Part shown: in pieces, positions 49,455 through 61,790 of the stretch
Position numbering within the stretch: position 1 is the first letter of the stretch
Layout: each line of letters begins with the position of its first letter
Translations under genes and position numbers: made by a program
Assembly: GCA_035578155.1 (NCBI GenBank)
Contig: JAPWDM010000003.1
Coordinates: 23,152,916 to 23,216,915 of the forward strand
DNA length: 64,000 nt
Source of the DNA: Brachynemurus nebulosus
Taxonomy: Eukaryota > Arthropoda > Insecta > Neuroptera > Myrmeleontidae
Direction of reading: 5' to 3'
Notes under the pieces: generated by a model
The model's database searches: none
The model's input: only the letters and a program-made list of their open reading frames with translations
What the model was told of the DNA's origin: nothing

Positions 49455-50085
49455 TAAGAGACAATCGTATACATTCGATATAAGTTGTATATTTATGTTT
49501 CATATTATTGTATTGTGATTTAATTTGATGTTCACATTTTTGTCTCGCTCGGTTCGTGTTCTCCTCTTTCGATATTCCCAATGTTTAACACTGTTGTTTA
49601 TTGTTCACAGTGGTGCCCTCTTGGTGCCATGCCATATGTATGTACGAGTATTTATGAATAGCGTTTTAAAGATTTGCAAATCTTTTTCAAAACGCCTTGA
49701 TGTTTGTATATCATATCAAAATATTATTATCTATCTTGTGCTTCTGGTTGTATACGTGTTTGATTTTTAATATTAGAAAAATGAATTTGTTTATATTTAT
49801 TTTTGGATGAATATATTTAAATGAAGTGAAGAAAATACGGAAAATATTATTATTTATTGCTATTATTGATATTTGAATTGTCAGAAGACTTAATTTAACT
49901 TTTATATTTATTTATAATTCTTTTGATTATTAATGATTGTTGCAGTAAAACTGTACGCCTGGAGTTCACAGACACCGTATACACGTATATATAGGGGAAA
50001 AATGGCACGAAAAAGGATATTTTTGTTTTAAAGATTTTAGTAACTAAATGGAATAAAAAATTAAGTAGAATGGAATTATAAGTTA
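49455..50085. other. Unassigned AT-rich DNA
   Basis: No gene or repeat recognised. Confidence 0.35.
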
Positions 50086-50089
50086 GGTA

Positions 50090-50560
50090 AAGGTTTGGAT
50101 GTTTGGATGTCTGTCGCTCAATCACGCCAAAACGGCTGAACCGATTCTGATAAAATTTTATATACAAATTCTTTATGCACTGAATTAACACAAAAAGTAA
50201 ACTTTATCCCGGTTTCAGGTTCTGGGGGACACAAAATCAATTACTCAATCAACCCCAATAACTAAACCGAATTCGATGAAATTTGATTCACTGACACTAT
50301 TTACCTGTTACTGAATTAACACATAGGATTTTACCCCAGTTGAAGGTTCCTGTGGGATACAAAATCAGTTACCTAATCACAGCAAAACGACTGAACTGAA
50401 TTCGATGAAATTTGGTATAGTACCAAAGTATAGTAACACGTAGGATAATTTTATTCCAATTAGAAGTTCCTGTGGGATACAAAACCAGTTGCATAATCAC
50501 AGTGAAATTACTAAACCGAATTCTATTAAATATCAAGTCAAAACCAAAACTAATGCTGCT
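50090..50560. repeat. Diverged tandem repeat, about 125 bp
   Basis: Four units share CTGAACCGATTCTGAT / CTGAACTGAATTCGATGAA and GGTTCCTGTGGGATACAAAA words at spacings of roughly 112-140 bp. Tandem words of this ACCGATT...GATGAAATTTG kind are widespread in insect interspersed repeats. No terminus was found. Confidence 0.65.
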
Positions 50561-51707
50561 CCCCAGTAAAACAGACTTTTGAAATTCGAAGCTGAAATAT
50601 CCTGTTATTGATATACCAATATTGAATGAATCTTTTGACATTTAACCTTTTTACCTAAATTAACTAATAAATTTGTTATCAAGAAAACAATAGGTTAATT
50701 CACTTTATATTTTAAAAACAATAAAAAAACATTCTTTTCAAATTTAATTTCCATAAAATTTATTGCTATTTTATTCTTTTGTAATAAACTGCTCAGTGAA
50801 TTTTGATATTATCATCACTGAACTGCTGTGTAATTTATAGAAGTGATATTTAAAAAAAAATCCATGTATTATAACAGCCATGTATAACAAGTTTTTAGTT
50901 GGTTTTAGCAATATGTAATTAAAGTCTATTCAACCAGAGATTAAAACTATATTAACACACCTCTACAATGTAACGACAATAACTCTAACTCACTGATAAT
51001 CACTTGTACGGACTATAAATAATAATTTAAAATAGCAAGATGAATTTATGGCCAAACTAGTCAAAGAAATAGAGACTGTCATTCTTATACAAACAAGCCT
51101 TTATCAATTTCATTGCAAATAGTTGAAGAAATAAATTTTATCTTATTCTTGCTGTGGATTCCAATAAATAAAACAATTTTTTAAACATTATAAAATTCTT
51201 TCCATTTAACACAAATATTTATAATCATCCCTTTTAATACTGCTAGTTATAAATACTAGTACAAACAAAATATCCAGAACAAAAGTCCAGGTTCATCCCA
51301 AAACGTTAAGATCTGACGAAAATCGCATATGCTCAAATTGGTCTGATTATTATTATACCTTCATTTCTTATAGCTTCGCTATATAGCCTATTTAAAAACA
51401 ATTTAATAAACAAGTGAATAATACCTACATTACAATTTTCTTACAATAAAACCTCCAAAAAGGATCTTTTTCAAAAATTTCTGTCTGTGAAATTGTATTT
51501 AAAATACTGTGTCAATGAATTTTTGAACAATAATGAAAAGACGGATTTTAACGTATGATGGCGGTCATGGAGAATTATGACGAAATAACCAACTGATACA
51601 CTGTTCTGGCAACTAATACATTTTATATAGAACTGTTACCGTGGTACAGCGTAGTGCGCAGTTTATCAGGTTTCCCTTAACGTCCTACAACGTCAAAGAC
51701 CATCAAA
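50561..51707. other. Unassigned AT-rich DNA
   Basis: No gene or repeat recognised. Confidence 0.4.
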
Positions 51708-52606
51708 CGGTTAAAAAGATTACGTCCTTGTAGCGTACGGGCTTGAAGCGTACATACTAAAATTCGTGTTTGAAGCGTACATAAATTTACATCGCGTGCT
51801 CCAAGCGTACACAATCCAAATATATGATATCATTTGAGCTGGAGATATTTTATTAACAATATCAAACAACAGAAATATAAATACTTGACATTTTATTATT
51901 ACCATAATACGATTAACAGTAATGCCTACCTGTTAATTATGGGGACAACATATTTATTGAAAACAAACAGATGACATTTTTGAGTTTAGATAAACAAACC
52001 CAAATCTTACGAAAAATGTACTTTATGATATTTTGCAAAAGATGGCCAGTACATCCTCAGGACGCTTCTTTAACGAAGTTAGTAAGCCGGCAACTAAAAT
52101 GGGAAAAACCCATAATATGATAATATAAAAAGACTGGTTTTATTTTTATTTTAATTAATAACAGATAACCATTTAATGATTTGTGTATATAAAATTCCGT
52201 AAAAATAAGTTTTTCAAGACAATATAATAAACGGCCCAAAAACAAAGAGTATGCTTTATTTTGAAATATTTCATTAGTTTAATATTACACTTCCCCTCAC
52301 TCTTTTATCCCAGACTTGGGACTAAGCAAAGTCATAAGGATTATATTAACATATATTACATAATTAACTGTCATCTGTTTGTTTTCAATAAATATGATGT
52401 CCCCCTGATTAACAGGTAGGCATTACTGTTAATCGTATTACATAATAATAAAATGCAATATATTTATATTTCTATTGTTTGATTATTTAATAAAATATCT
52501 CCAGCTGAAATAATGTCATTTATTTTGAATGTGTACGCTTGAAGCACGCGATTTAAATGTATGTACGCTTCAAGCACGTATGCTACAGGCACGACACCGT
52601 TAAAAA
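51708..52606. mobile_element. Long-TIR element with CTTGAAGCGTAC words
   Basis: The element occupies about 51718-52596. The inverted arms are about 240-270 bp (left to about 51985, right from about 52355) and include TAATGCCTACCTGTTAAT and AAACAAACAGATGACA. Near both tips the word CTTGAAGCGTACAT or a variant repeats three or four times. Flanks are CGGTTAAAAA and CCGTTAAAAA, a 10-bp duplication with one change. Long arms and a 9-10-bp duplication recall MULE or foldback elements. The superfamily is inference. There is no transposase. Confidence 0.8.
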
Positions 52607-53506
52607 AAAATTCTGAATTAATGTCACCCAAATTTATTAGAGCAATTAATATTTATTAACACTCAAATTCAACAACTGGCACCCGATCTTTTGTAATAGT
52701 CAACTCAAAACTATATTATTAAAATGAATTTTATATTGTGCTGTCGTTTAATCAGCAGCTGAATACATAATTTGTTACTAACAAAAAATTGTAAGTCACA
52801 AATAATATTAAATTGATTATTTTGATTTATTGTCACTTATATTAGACTAAAAACAATATAAAAATTTTCGCCTACGCGTCTCTTACTACATTATCTCTAC
52901 ATATCGCCAAAAAATAAATTAGTTGCCAAATGCGAGTAATAAAAAACGCCCTCGATCTTGTCAATCGCGGTAATAAATCAATCATTAACAGAATTATGTA
53001 TTAATTAGGTAACCGAATCTGGTTCACAAGTTAAAAACGGTGGCGGGGGCGCTGGTAAAATCAAAAATTTTGTCTAGACGATGCAATGCATGAACATAAA
53101 TAAAAAGATTTGAACATATGCATTAATCTTATAATACAGGCAGTCCTCGCACATATAGCATGTTAGATTATAGAATTAACACCGCTATTTAAAACGACGT
53201 AACTAAAAATCACTTTTTTCAAATTCGGTTCTATTAATGAGTTACATCATATTAAAACAAAAAAATTTCGCCTTTTTAAAATGGTTTAAACCAGGGGTTG
53301 GCAACTTGCGGCCCGTTGCAAGCTTTCATGCGGCCCACCAAGCAATATAACTTTTCGAACAATTTGCTCTGCCTATGCAGAGTTGAGCATACTTTATACT
53401 TTTTTTGTTCTCCGATGTTTTATAACATGTAGATAAAACTGTTACTAAAAATTTTTCCTCAAGTTGATTTTTAATAATATTTATATTAATTTGTGTTAAA
53501 AAAAGA
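52607..53506. other. Unassigned DNA with one hAT-like end
   Basis: CAGGGGTTGGCAACTTGCGG at 53292 followed by CCCGTTGCAAG and GCGGCCCACC is a typical hAT left terminus. No right end or target duplication was found, so it is a truncated copy. The rest shows nothing. Confidence 0.45.
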
Positions 53507-53915
53507 AAATATCCCTGTCGCAGTATCCTGCATAATATAACGAATTTCCGTTTACAAAAATTAGTTTTTCTTGGAAGCTATTTGATATAGAATTATTTTT
53601 CAAAAATCCTTTTTATGTGATTATTTTCTCCTCTTTCCAACGGTTTAAGAAAATATGGCAAAAACTTGAGGAAATTTGGGCAAAAAATTCACTTTTTCCA
53701 CAAAAACTTTTTAGGCAAAAATGCCTAAAAATCCATTTCGGGCATCGGACATGTCTAACTTTTTGGACTTCCAATATTTTTACCAAATTTCGTAAAAACA
53801 GGATTTTTCGTTCGAGAGTTATATAAATTTTAGTGAATGTCATTTTTGGCTTCTAGAGACTTTAAAATAAATTATTTCTATCATAGTTCCGGGCTCAAGT
53901 AGCATCAAGACAGTG
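53507..53915. mobile_element. Large repeat family, copy 3 (diverged, no tandem core)
   Basis: Begins ATCCCTGTCGCAGTATCCTG and ACGAATTTCC like the left end of copies 1 and 2. It then goes directly to the right-hand part (GGGCATCGGACATGTCTA, TTCGTTCGAGAGTTATATAA, TTTTAGTGAATGTC, AGTTCCGGGCTC). The 120-bp units and both long (TA)n tracts are absent. It is either an ancestral short form or a deleted copy. Confidence 0.75.
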
Positions 53916-54029
53916 ACTCTGATTGAAAAAAAAACCTACTTACGCCAGATACTATACATTGAAAAGTATTTGACTGTATTTGACTGGTTTAAACGATGTA
54001 TTAGCATCTCTAGAACGATATTCAAAAGA

Positions 54030-54480
54030 AATTATGGCTAAAAAAATATTTTAAAATTGTTTCGGGCCCGATTTTTGAAACAACTTCGAGCGGTTGAAAA
54101 ATCTTCAAAAAGGCCGTTTCTCTGGGCGTAGCATTTTAAAGTCTCTCAATTTGGTCAATAACTTTCCTTCATTACAGATCAATTCTATTTCTTTAAATCA
54201 CTCACAGATGACGTTAATTATACTTTACGCACATTGTTCTCGAAACTACGTTTTCCAAAACTGTTTGCAGGATAACTCCAATCATTTTCATCCGATTGAC
54301 TTGAAATTTTACTCGTAGCTTCTTAGATAGATTACTTAGGAATACCCATAATTTTTGATATTGGTTAACAAATAAATTTTTTGTAGGCAAATTAAGGTTG
54401 ACTTTTTCATCAATTTTCAAAATTTTTTCCAGACTGGTGTCATTTAGTGATAAATCAATATTTTTTTAGTAATCTTGTGT
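54030..54480. repeat. Old direct duplication, copy 1
   Basis: Matches 55800-56285 at a diverged level, most clearly around ACGTTTTCCAAAACNGT, GATAACTCCA, AATTTTCATCC and AAATCAATATTTTT. No coding content is recognisable. Confidence 0.65.
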
Positions 54481-55555
54481 ACCGATTTTTCTTTTTCGAG
54501 TAAATTAAATTACAGTATCTTCTCTCAACGTTGTCGTGCTCCAATTTCTCTTTCCCATCACATTAGTTCACTATTTTTGCAAGTTAAGAATTAGAAAAGG
54601 TCTGTTCCAATCCTGTCGTTTACAAGATGTATAATTTTATTATTGAGAAAAAGATTTGATCGTGTGCATCATTATTATGAAATGGAATATAAGACCAAAA
54701 TGCGGCAGTATTAATTACTTTTCTTAAAAATATGTAGGTATATTTTCTCGGCCGTTCCCGTAGCTGGCAATATTCAGAGAGAGTACTGTACTAAAGATTA
54801 ATATTAAATAAAATTCTATCAATAAACTGAATTTTTTTTGGAAATGGAGCATGTCTACATTTTCACCACTGTAAAATTGATTTATAGATCGTTCAAATTT
54901 ACAATGTCGTGTGAGTCACTCTGATCAATATTATAGTTCTTTTTTGACATGTAATAAAAACAGATTCAAGTCAGTTTTAACAATTAAAAATATATTAAAA
55001 CGTTTTTTTCTTAAAATGCTGCAACTAATCTTAGTTCGTCGTAATTATTCATATTCGCGTTTAAAGATGTCAAGGTTTTATGTTATACGGTATAATAATA
55101 TCATCCATCGTCCGTCTGACTGAAGAATATAATTTTGATGCAAACGAAAAAAAGAAAAAAGAAATAAAACTTTTTTTGTGACGCAGGAAATGTGTCTGCA
55201 ATTTTTTTTCGACAAAGTTAATTCAGCGTAACAATAAAGAATACTCGTATATACGAATTTAATGTTTAACATTTGTCGAATAGCATGGCATTTGTATTTT
55301 TGGCTTACAATTTGTTTTTTTGATTTGAAATGCATAACGAATAAAGTATTAAAAATTACAATTTTTTGCATTTTATAGTTTGACAGGTTTAAAGTCATTG
55401 TCAATTTTCAAGTTCTCTAAACATTTAAAGTGTATTCAGAGAGAGAACTAGTCAGATGGCCGAATATTCGCTTCCTATGGTCTACAATGCTTGTATGAAA
55501 GTTTTTCGGATATTCCTCTTTACAATTACAGTTAAATATAGGCATAGTTCTTCCA
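54481..55555. other. Unassigned AT-rich DNA
   Basis: No gene or repeat recognised. A 108-codon minus-strand frame at 55078-55404 has no recognisable domain. Confidence 0.4.
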
Positions 55556-55730
55556 TGAAAACCGCTACTATCGAGCACGTTTCAAATCTACATCACTTCC
55601 CTTATCCTCCACCAAAATGAAAATAAATTGTATAAAATAATGATGTGGGTGACATCTACTGTAGATAAAAGGCCTAAATAACGGATGCTAAACTTTCATT
55701 CTTTTCGATCCAACCCACTTAACTATAAGC
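55556..55730 (+). mobile_element. tRNA-derived SINE, copy 2
   Basis: Box-B-like GTTTCAAATC at 55579, a pyrimidine-rich stretch CTTATCCTCCACC, and the core ATAATGATGTGGGTGACATC (55638 on), then GGATGCTAAACTTTCATT. It aligns with copy 1 at 19770 and with the minus-strand copy at 62870-63470. The head is too worn to show box A. Confidence 0.65.
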
Positions 55731-55799
55731 AATTACTTAAAACAATCAAAATCAAAGGGTTAGTTTAGACTTCAATAAAATAATAATAATAGATTCTCC

Positions 55800-56285
55800 T
55801 TTTGTCAAGTTTTACAATTTTTTTGTCCAGAATTACTATACTAGTGGACACATTTGCCTAAGCGTGTCTTTAAAGCACATAGCACTTTGTAGCATCTTAG
55901 CTTGGTCTATGATTTTTTTTTCATTAATTTTGCCATATTTCCATAAATAATTCAAAAATTCTAGATACAATGCGTTACACACTTTTTGAGACTTTACATG
56001 CGTTTTCGTCGAAATTACGTTTTCCAAAACGGTCGACAAGATAACTCCAGCAATTTTCATCCAATTAACTTAAAATTTTACCGGTAGCTTCTCATAGATA
56101 AGTATTTATACGGCTTTACACAAGATTTTTAAAATTAGTAAAAATACATATAATAAAATCACGAGTAAATTTTTTATAAATAAATTAGGATTGATTTTTT
56201 CATTGATTTTCAATTTTTTTTTTTTAAATTGTTACTATTTATCTATAAGTCAATATTTTTTAATAGAAAATCTTGTGTGCCGCTT
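55800..56285. repeat. Old direct duplication, copy 2
   Basis: Partner of 54030-54480, about 1.8 kb away in the same orientation. Probably two members of an old interspersed repeat. Confidence 0.65.
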
Positions 56286-56847
56286 TAGTAAAACTAATTT
56301 AAATAATGAATGCAATATTTTTATGTTCTGGCTGTTGTTTGAAAATTGTTATGCTACCCATACCATGAACCTCTTCGAAAAAAAGCATCCGCATTGGGCC
56401 TGCTCCTGTGTCGCCATTTTGTTTTTAAATTGGAAAACAATATTTTTTGTGTACCTACCTCAGACTACGTATAATGTACTTACTCTAAAAAATTGTATAT
56501 TGATGGCATTACTTGTTGCGAAGAAAGAAATTCCCCAATAAAACCTTCTTTTCTGGCTTTTCAAGGTGATGTAATGCCTTAAAAAATGTTCTGTTGAAAC
56601 AACAAACTAGATACGTATAATCGTAAACACCTCAAGATAAAAAAGAAAACACAATCTAAACGATTTTTGAATTATTTACTTGACTATGAATTTTAATAAT
56701 CTGTATGTTTTGTTATCCTTAAGAATTTACGATCGTCAATCTGGTCTATCATCTCGATTAAAACTAATCATTAAGGGGTACTGGCATGATATGATCGGCG
56801 TAAGAAATATTTCTTTAATAGATTTGAGCGTTACTTTATGGTATTCC
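56286..56847. other. Unassigned DNA
   Basis: No gene recognised. TTAAGGGGTACTGGC at 56771 resembles the terminus of a TTAA-inserting element, without a partner. Confidence 0.3.
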
Positions 56848-57055
56848 ATATTTGTAAATAATAAACAAATATTTTACTTCGCAAAAATACCACTTTTATT
56901 TTGAAACTGTGACAATATTGTTTCGAACCGTCAGTTCATTTTCAAACAGAATTCTGTTTGAAAATGAACTGACGGTTCGAAACAATATTGTCACAGTTTC
57001 AAAATAAAAGTGGTATTTTTGCGAAGTAAAATATTTGTTTATTATTTACAAATAT
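56848..57055. repeat. Perfect 208-bp palindrome without spacer
   Basis: 104 bases from 56848 to 56951 are followed at once by their exact complement to 57055, with no mismatch and no loop. The centre is GAATTC. Outside the two limits the match stops abruptly. The arms contain no recognisable terminus or coding content. Confidence 0.97.
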
Positions 57056-59358
57056 TTCTTTATACAGTTTCGGTTAAAGTCTCCGTGCTTAATCATAAGA
57101 AACCGACAATAAAATCGATCAAATCATTTCGCAATCATTTTTTTTTTAATTTCATACATCGATAATTCAGTTAATAAATTAAAATATGCTTGATATAAAC
57201 AAACAATTGAATAAAATTCTTAAAAATAGGTCGATAAGTCAGTGTTTCAAATCACTTAACACCACCAAAAAATTGTTTTATGCGCATATGTAATAGTATA
57301 TTATAAATGTACAATATTAATATAATATGTATACTGTTGATGATATAAACAATTTGGCGCCAAATAAATTATGTAATTTCTTATTTAAAAATGTAAAAAA
57401 ATTCATAAAACTAAAAATACACTGTTTATAATACAACGGCCTGGCCTGCCTCTAGTTCTATACAATTTATTCAATATGTTTAAAAGTGTCAGAAGTTTAT
57501 TCAGTACAACTATTTAAAGGTTAACCCACGAATTTTATTTGGTATATAAAACTGTCAACAGTACAGCCGTTTTTTTATAAATTTAAAATTAAATTCTGAA
57601 TTTTTTCATCTAGTTTCACAGGATGATTTTATCACACGAATTTCGAAGAATACTTAATTCGAAATATGAAGAAAAATTGATTTTATATTTATAGATATTA
57701 TTCTCACGTGATTGTTGCCCTCTAGCGATAATTCCTAATACATATGAATAGTACTTATTACATATATCTCTACAAACGTGTGAACAGAATTATGACACTA
57801 AACTTATTTAGTTGTGTTGTTCCTGTGTTAAACAATGTTCGCTTGTTATGTAAATAAAACTTTTGTCGTCAAAATGTCAATATTAAAGTAAAAGGAACAG
57901 TAGACGTATGTTTTAGTTGTACAGACTATTTTTAACAAACCGTAATATAAGAAATACTGGTAGTATTCCATAACCGATCACTTTAAACAAAGAAAATTCT
58001 CGCAATGCGTATTGGGTTTGTATTAAGCCGGGCTTCCTCAGGGACTAGAGTTTCCGATAGCTATTCAAATATATTTTATATTTTAAAAGGTTACGGGTGG
58101 CAAGACCACAAAAATCGTACTTTGAAGCTCAGTACATATTTCGGAAACGAAGTTTAAAAATGTAAAATCGCAAAAGAAATCTCAACTTCATTTTGCGAAA
58201 CTTTTCTAACGATACCTCACACGAAACGATACGTGAAAAAAATTTGAATCCCCACTTTTCAATACGGGAAAGTTTCTCTAAAAACTTAATTTAATTATGT
58301 TCATAAGACAAAAGATGTGGAAATTATTGAAACTAGGTTTAATCTTTTCAAAAAAAATTGGGATTCAGTAAAAAACTGTAATATATTTAAGAAAATCGGA
58401 GAAAAATCGATTATTTGGCTACTTTTTGTGACTTTTACCCTGACTTAACTTTAATAAATTGTGGAAAAAAATCTATTTTAATTCGAAATTATAAAAAAAA
58501 AAAAAATAAATAAATAAATAAATAACTAGTAAAATAGTCACTTATTTCGACCGCAAGCTCCCAGATTAAGTTTTATCGTTATATTTAAGTATGGTCTCAA
58601 TTAAAAGAACATTATACCAAAAATTTTTAATCAAAACACTTTTTTATATCAATCGAGAAAATGGTTAATTTCTTTTGATCTAAATGTTTATTATTTTATT
58701 AAAATGTAATAAAATTCAAGCAATCTTAAGTCTAAATTTATAATTTTTGTCTTAAATTCTTAGTTAGTTCACACCAAACATACAAATTATAAATTATTTA
58801 ATTATGCTGAATAAATTATTTGAACTGCTTAAAAAAATAATCATACTAATGTAATAAAGAAATAAAATTTATGAATTTATTAGTTAAACAAATGTGTGTA
58901 GATTTGAACTACTCTGAAAAATTACTCAACCGATTTCAAAAATTTTGTCACTGATGGATAAATAATACCGTACATTCTAACGTAGGCCAGATTTTGAAAG
59001 ATTATAATTATTGCGGACAGCCCTAGGACCTTAAAAAGGGACTAAAATAAACAGCTGAATGAAAATTTTGTTCAAATGTTACTGAAATTCCGAAACAAAT
59101 TAAAAAGTAAGTTTATACTTTATAATTATACTCCAGAGAATCCAAAACTGAAGTACTTCTAAAACTATCAATACAAGTACTGAATTTCTTTAAAACAACT
59201 GTATCCGTCAGAAGCATTTCTCTACCAAAAGCCATAATAAATAGTTACTTTTAAAACGGACAATAATTTTATAATATAAAAAGGTTATTAATTCGACGAA
59301 TTCTATAACAATGAGATATTATTTTGTCTTTATTGTTTTTATTTTATTTTTATTTACA
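57056..59358. other. Unassigned AT-rich DNA
   Basis: About 2.3 kb without a gene or long repeat. A short (AAAT)n run lies near 58505-58525. Confidence 0.45.
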
Positions 59359-59602
59359 TAACGTAAAAGCCGCCATTATGGGACGGTATCTAATACTGGA
59401 ACAGTTTTGACATTTACATATTAATGAAGTTATTTCTGAAAGAAACGTCTGATAACAAAAATTATTATTAATAGCATGATTGTTTCTCAATTTAAATTAA
59501 TCTCGCATTTAATGTTTCCTTACTTAATTAAAGAAATAAATATGTAAATGTCAATACTGTTCCAGTATTAGATACCGTTCCATAATGGGGGCTTTTACGT
59601 TA
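59359..59602. mobile_element. 240-bp MITE with TA duplication
   Basis: The element occupies 59361-59600. The ends ACGTAAAAGCCGCCATTATG and the complement ending GGGGGCTTTTACGT match with few changes. The inverted arms reach about 64 bp, through ATCTAATACTGGAACAG and GACATTTACATAT. TA lies on each side. This is probably a Tc1/mariner-type MITE. Confidence 0.88.
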
Positions 59603-59820
59603 ATTGAAATATTAATCCACCAACTAAAAATTAACTATCTTTGATTCTATTTACTATACATAAAGGCTTTTTAATATTAAGACAACAATGGAATTCTAAT
59701 CGCCACCAAAAAAAGTTTTAAAGTAATCCAAGTTACGAGATTCGAACTAAACGTTAAAAATGAAAGCAACTGTTGCTTATTAGAAATTAAAATTTAATAT
59801 TTTTATTTCAACTTTCTTTC

Positions 59821-60034
59821 CGTTTCGACATGGCAGTGGAGAGAAATGATGGGTCCCGGGAAGAAAGCATATCTTTTAAAAATTTTCTCCCGAAAAAATA
59901 AGTTACGAGCAAAGAAAAAAAAGTTTTTTACTTTTACCCGGGTCCCTACCTACCGCTACAAGTCTCTTCTTCCAGTCCGGGCCCCGGGGTTACAATCCGG
60001 ACTACCCCACCCTCTCGTCGGGCCTGCATTTCGA
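59821..60034. mobile_element. 198-bp hAT MITE
   Basis: The element occupies 59829-60026. The right end reads CTCTCGTCGGGCCTG, complement of CAGGCCCGACGAGAG. The left end CATGGCAGTGGAGAG is a worn version of the same. Flanks CGTTTCGA and CATTTCGA differ at one base of eight once the borders are set. The GC-rich interior with TACCCGGGTCCC matches the fragment at 40724. Confidence 0.7.
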
Positions 60035-60942
60035 CTTAACCCTGAATCCAGGAACTTTGTGGCTTTAAATAATAAAGTTGTTCTGTAGTCATCACAATGA
60101 TTCACTTATCTAAGTATTTAACCGACTTATTCTAAAAATAGAACCATTTAATAAATTTAAAATAATTTTCATTTTAAAATATTTTTTTTAATATAGGTAC
60201 TTACACATTAAAATATATCATATCGGTTTACCGCAAAACTTTTAATTGGTCCGTGGCTTTTATTTAACAAGAACAACAAATAAAAATGTTTGCGGTAATT
60301 TTTAAAATTTTACATTATAATCAATTTTTTCTTTTTTTTCTGATGAGAGACAAACAGATGTTTTGAAAAGAAAATTGTGTCAAAAGATACAGTACAAATG
60401 CAATAAATGTGGCAAAAGATATTTGAAGTATAAAATTTTCTAGTTAGCAAGCGAGTGAGTCAAGTGGCACCACAACTTCCGTAAATAAAATCAGTATGTT
60501 TGTTATTAGTTAGATGATTACAATACATCGCACACTACATCGGGGACAGGGCATTGTAATGTTTGATACAAAAATAGTTCAACACTAAACACATACGACA
60601 TACAAATACAAGCACGGGACATACGGTGTTTGGTAATATGTGTGTCACAAATGTATTCAATTCTTAATCTAACTCTGTCATATAGTTCGAAACTAGATTT
60701 ACATCTACTTTTTCAAAATATGTAGTTACACAGTTTGTAATCTCACAATTTTGTTTTATAAAACAGCCCAGCTTTTCAAAAATATTAAATTATAATTCGA
60801 GAGTCAATTTTCAATTTTAATTGGAATTTTGTTTTTTTATTTACGATCCATAATAACACACGGCTAGCACAATACAGCACAGAATTTTTTGTAAAAAAAA
60901 AAAACGGCGGAATTAACTTTAGACTCAAAAATAGCTTTTGGC
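60035..60942. other. Unassigned AT-rich DNA
   Basis: No gene or repeat recognised. Confidence 0.4.

Positions 60943-60973
<31 letters not shown>
60943..60973. repeat. Poly-A run at the satellite edge
   Basis: About 31 A residues directly before the first satellite unit. Assembly of such runs is often unreliable. Confidence 0.9.
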
Positions 60974-61790
60974 CAATTTCATATTACACGATTACCAAAA
61001 CAGCCTTTTTGTTCGAACAAAAGAAACAGGGCTAACTTAGCGGGAACATATGGTCGACCAAATGATCGAAAAACGACATTTCATATTACACGACTTGATT
61101 TTATTCCAATTAATAGCGGAAATGATTCCAGGATGTAATAATTCTATTAAGATCAAAGAATGGCTTTTAAACATTTCTCTAATACTTAAGAGAGTGTCGA
61201 TATTTATCTGAATTAGGTGATAAACCAAGTGGTCGGGAAACGACATTTCATATTACACCACCTAATATTATTCCGACTAATAGCGGAAAGGATTCCAGGA
61301 TACAATAATTATATTCAAAATTAAAGGATACCTTTTAGACATTTCTCTAAAGTTTAAGATGGTGTTGATATTTATCTGAATTACAGGGTGGACCAAGTGG
61401 TCCGAAAACGACATTTGATAATACACGATCAAATATTATTCCAGATAATGGCGGAAAGGATTCCAGGTTACAAGAATTTTATTTTAAATTAAAAAAAGGT
61501 TTTTTTTAACATTTTTCTAATGTTTAATAAGGTGTTCATATTTTACAGGGTTGACCAATTGGCCGAAAAAAAGACAATTCTTATTGGAGTCCTTAATGCT
61601 ATTTAAACTTATGACGAAAATGATTCAAAGCTCGGGGAATTTTATTTAATTTTATTAAAGAATTGCTTTTAAATATTTCTAAAATACTTAAGAAAGTATA
61701 TTTATTTATCTAAACTACAAAAATGTCGATATTTATCTAAATTACATGGTCGGCCAAGTAGTCAACTACTTTCCATATTATAATAAATAC
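60974..61790. repeat. 168-bp satellite array
   Basis: About four and a half units with GACCAAGTGGTC followed by GAAAACGACATTTCATATTA, and GTCGATATTTATCTGAATTA, repeated at 61055, 61224, 61391, 61562 and 61752. Spacing is 167-171 bp except in the last, worn unit. Units decay toward the right. The same unit in opposite orientation sits inside the hAT element at 17778-18553. Confidence 0.92.

Noticed and set aside
59846..60088. 80-codon Pro/Arg-rich frame
   Set aside because: It lies within the GC-rich hAT MITE and matches that family's non-coding interior.
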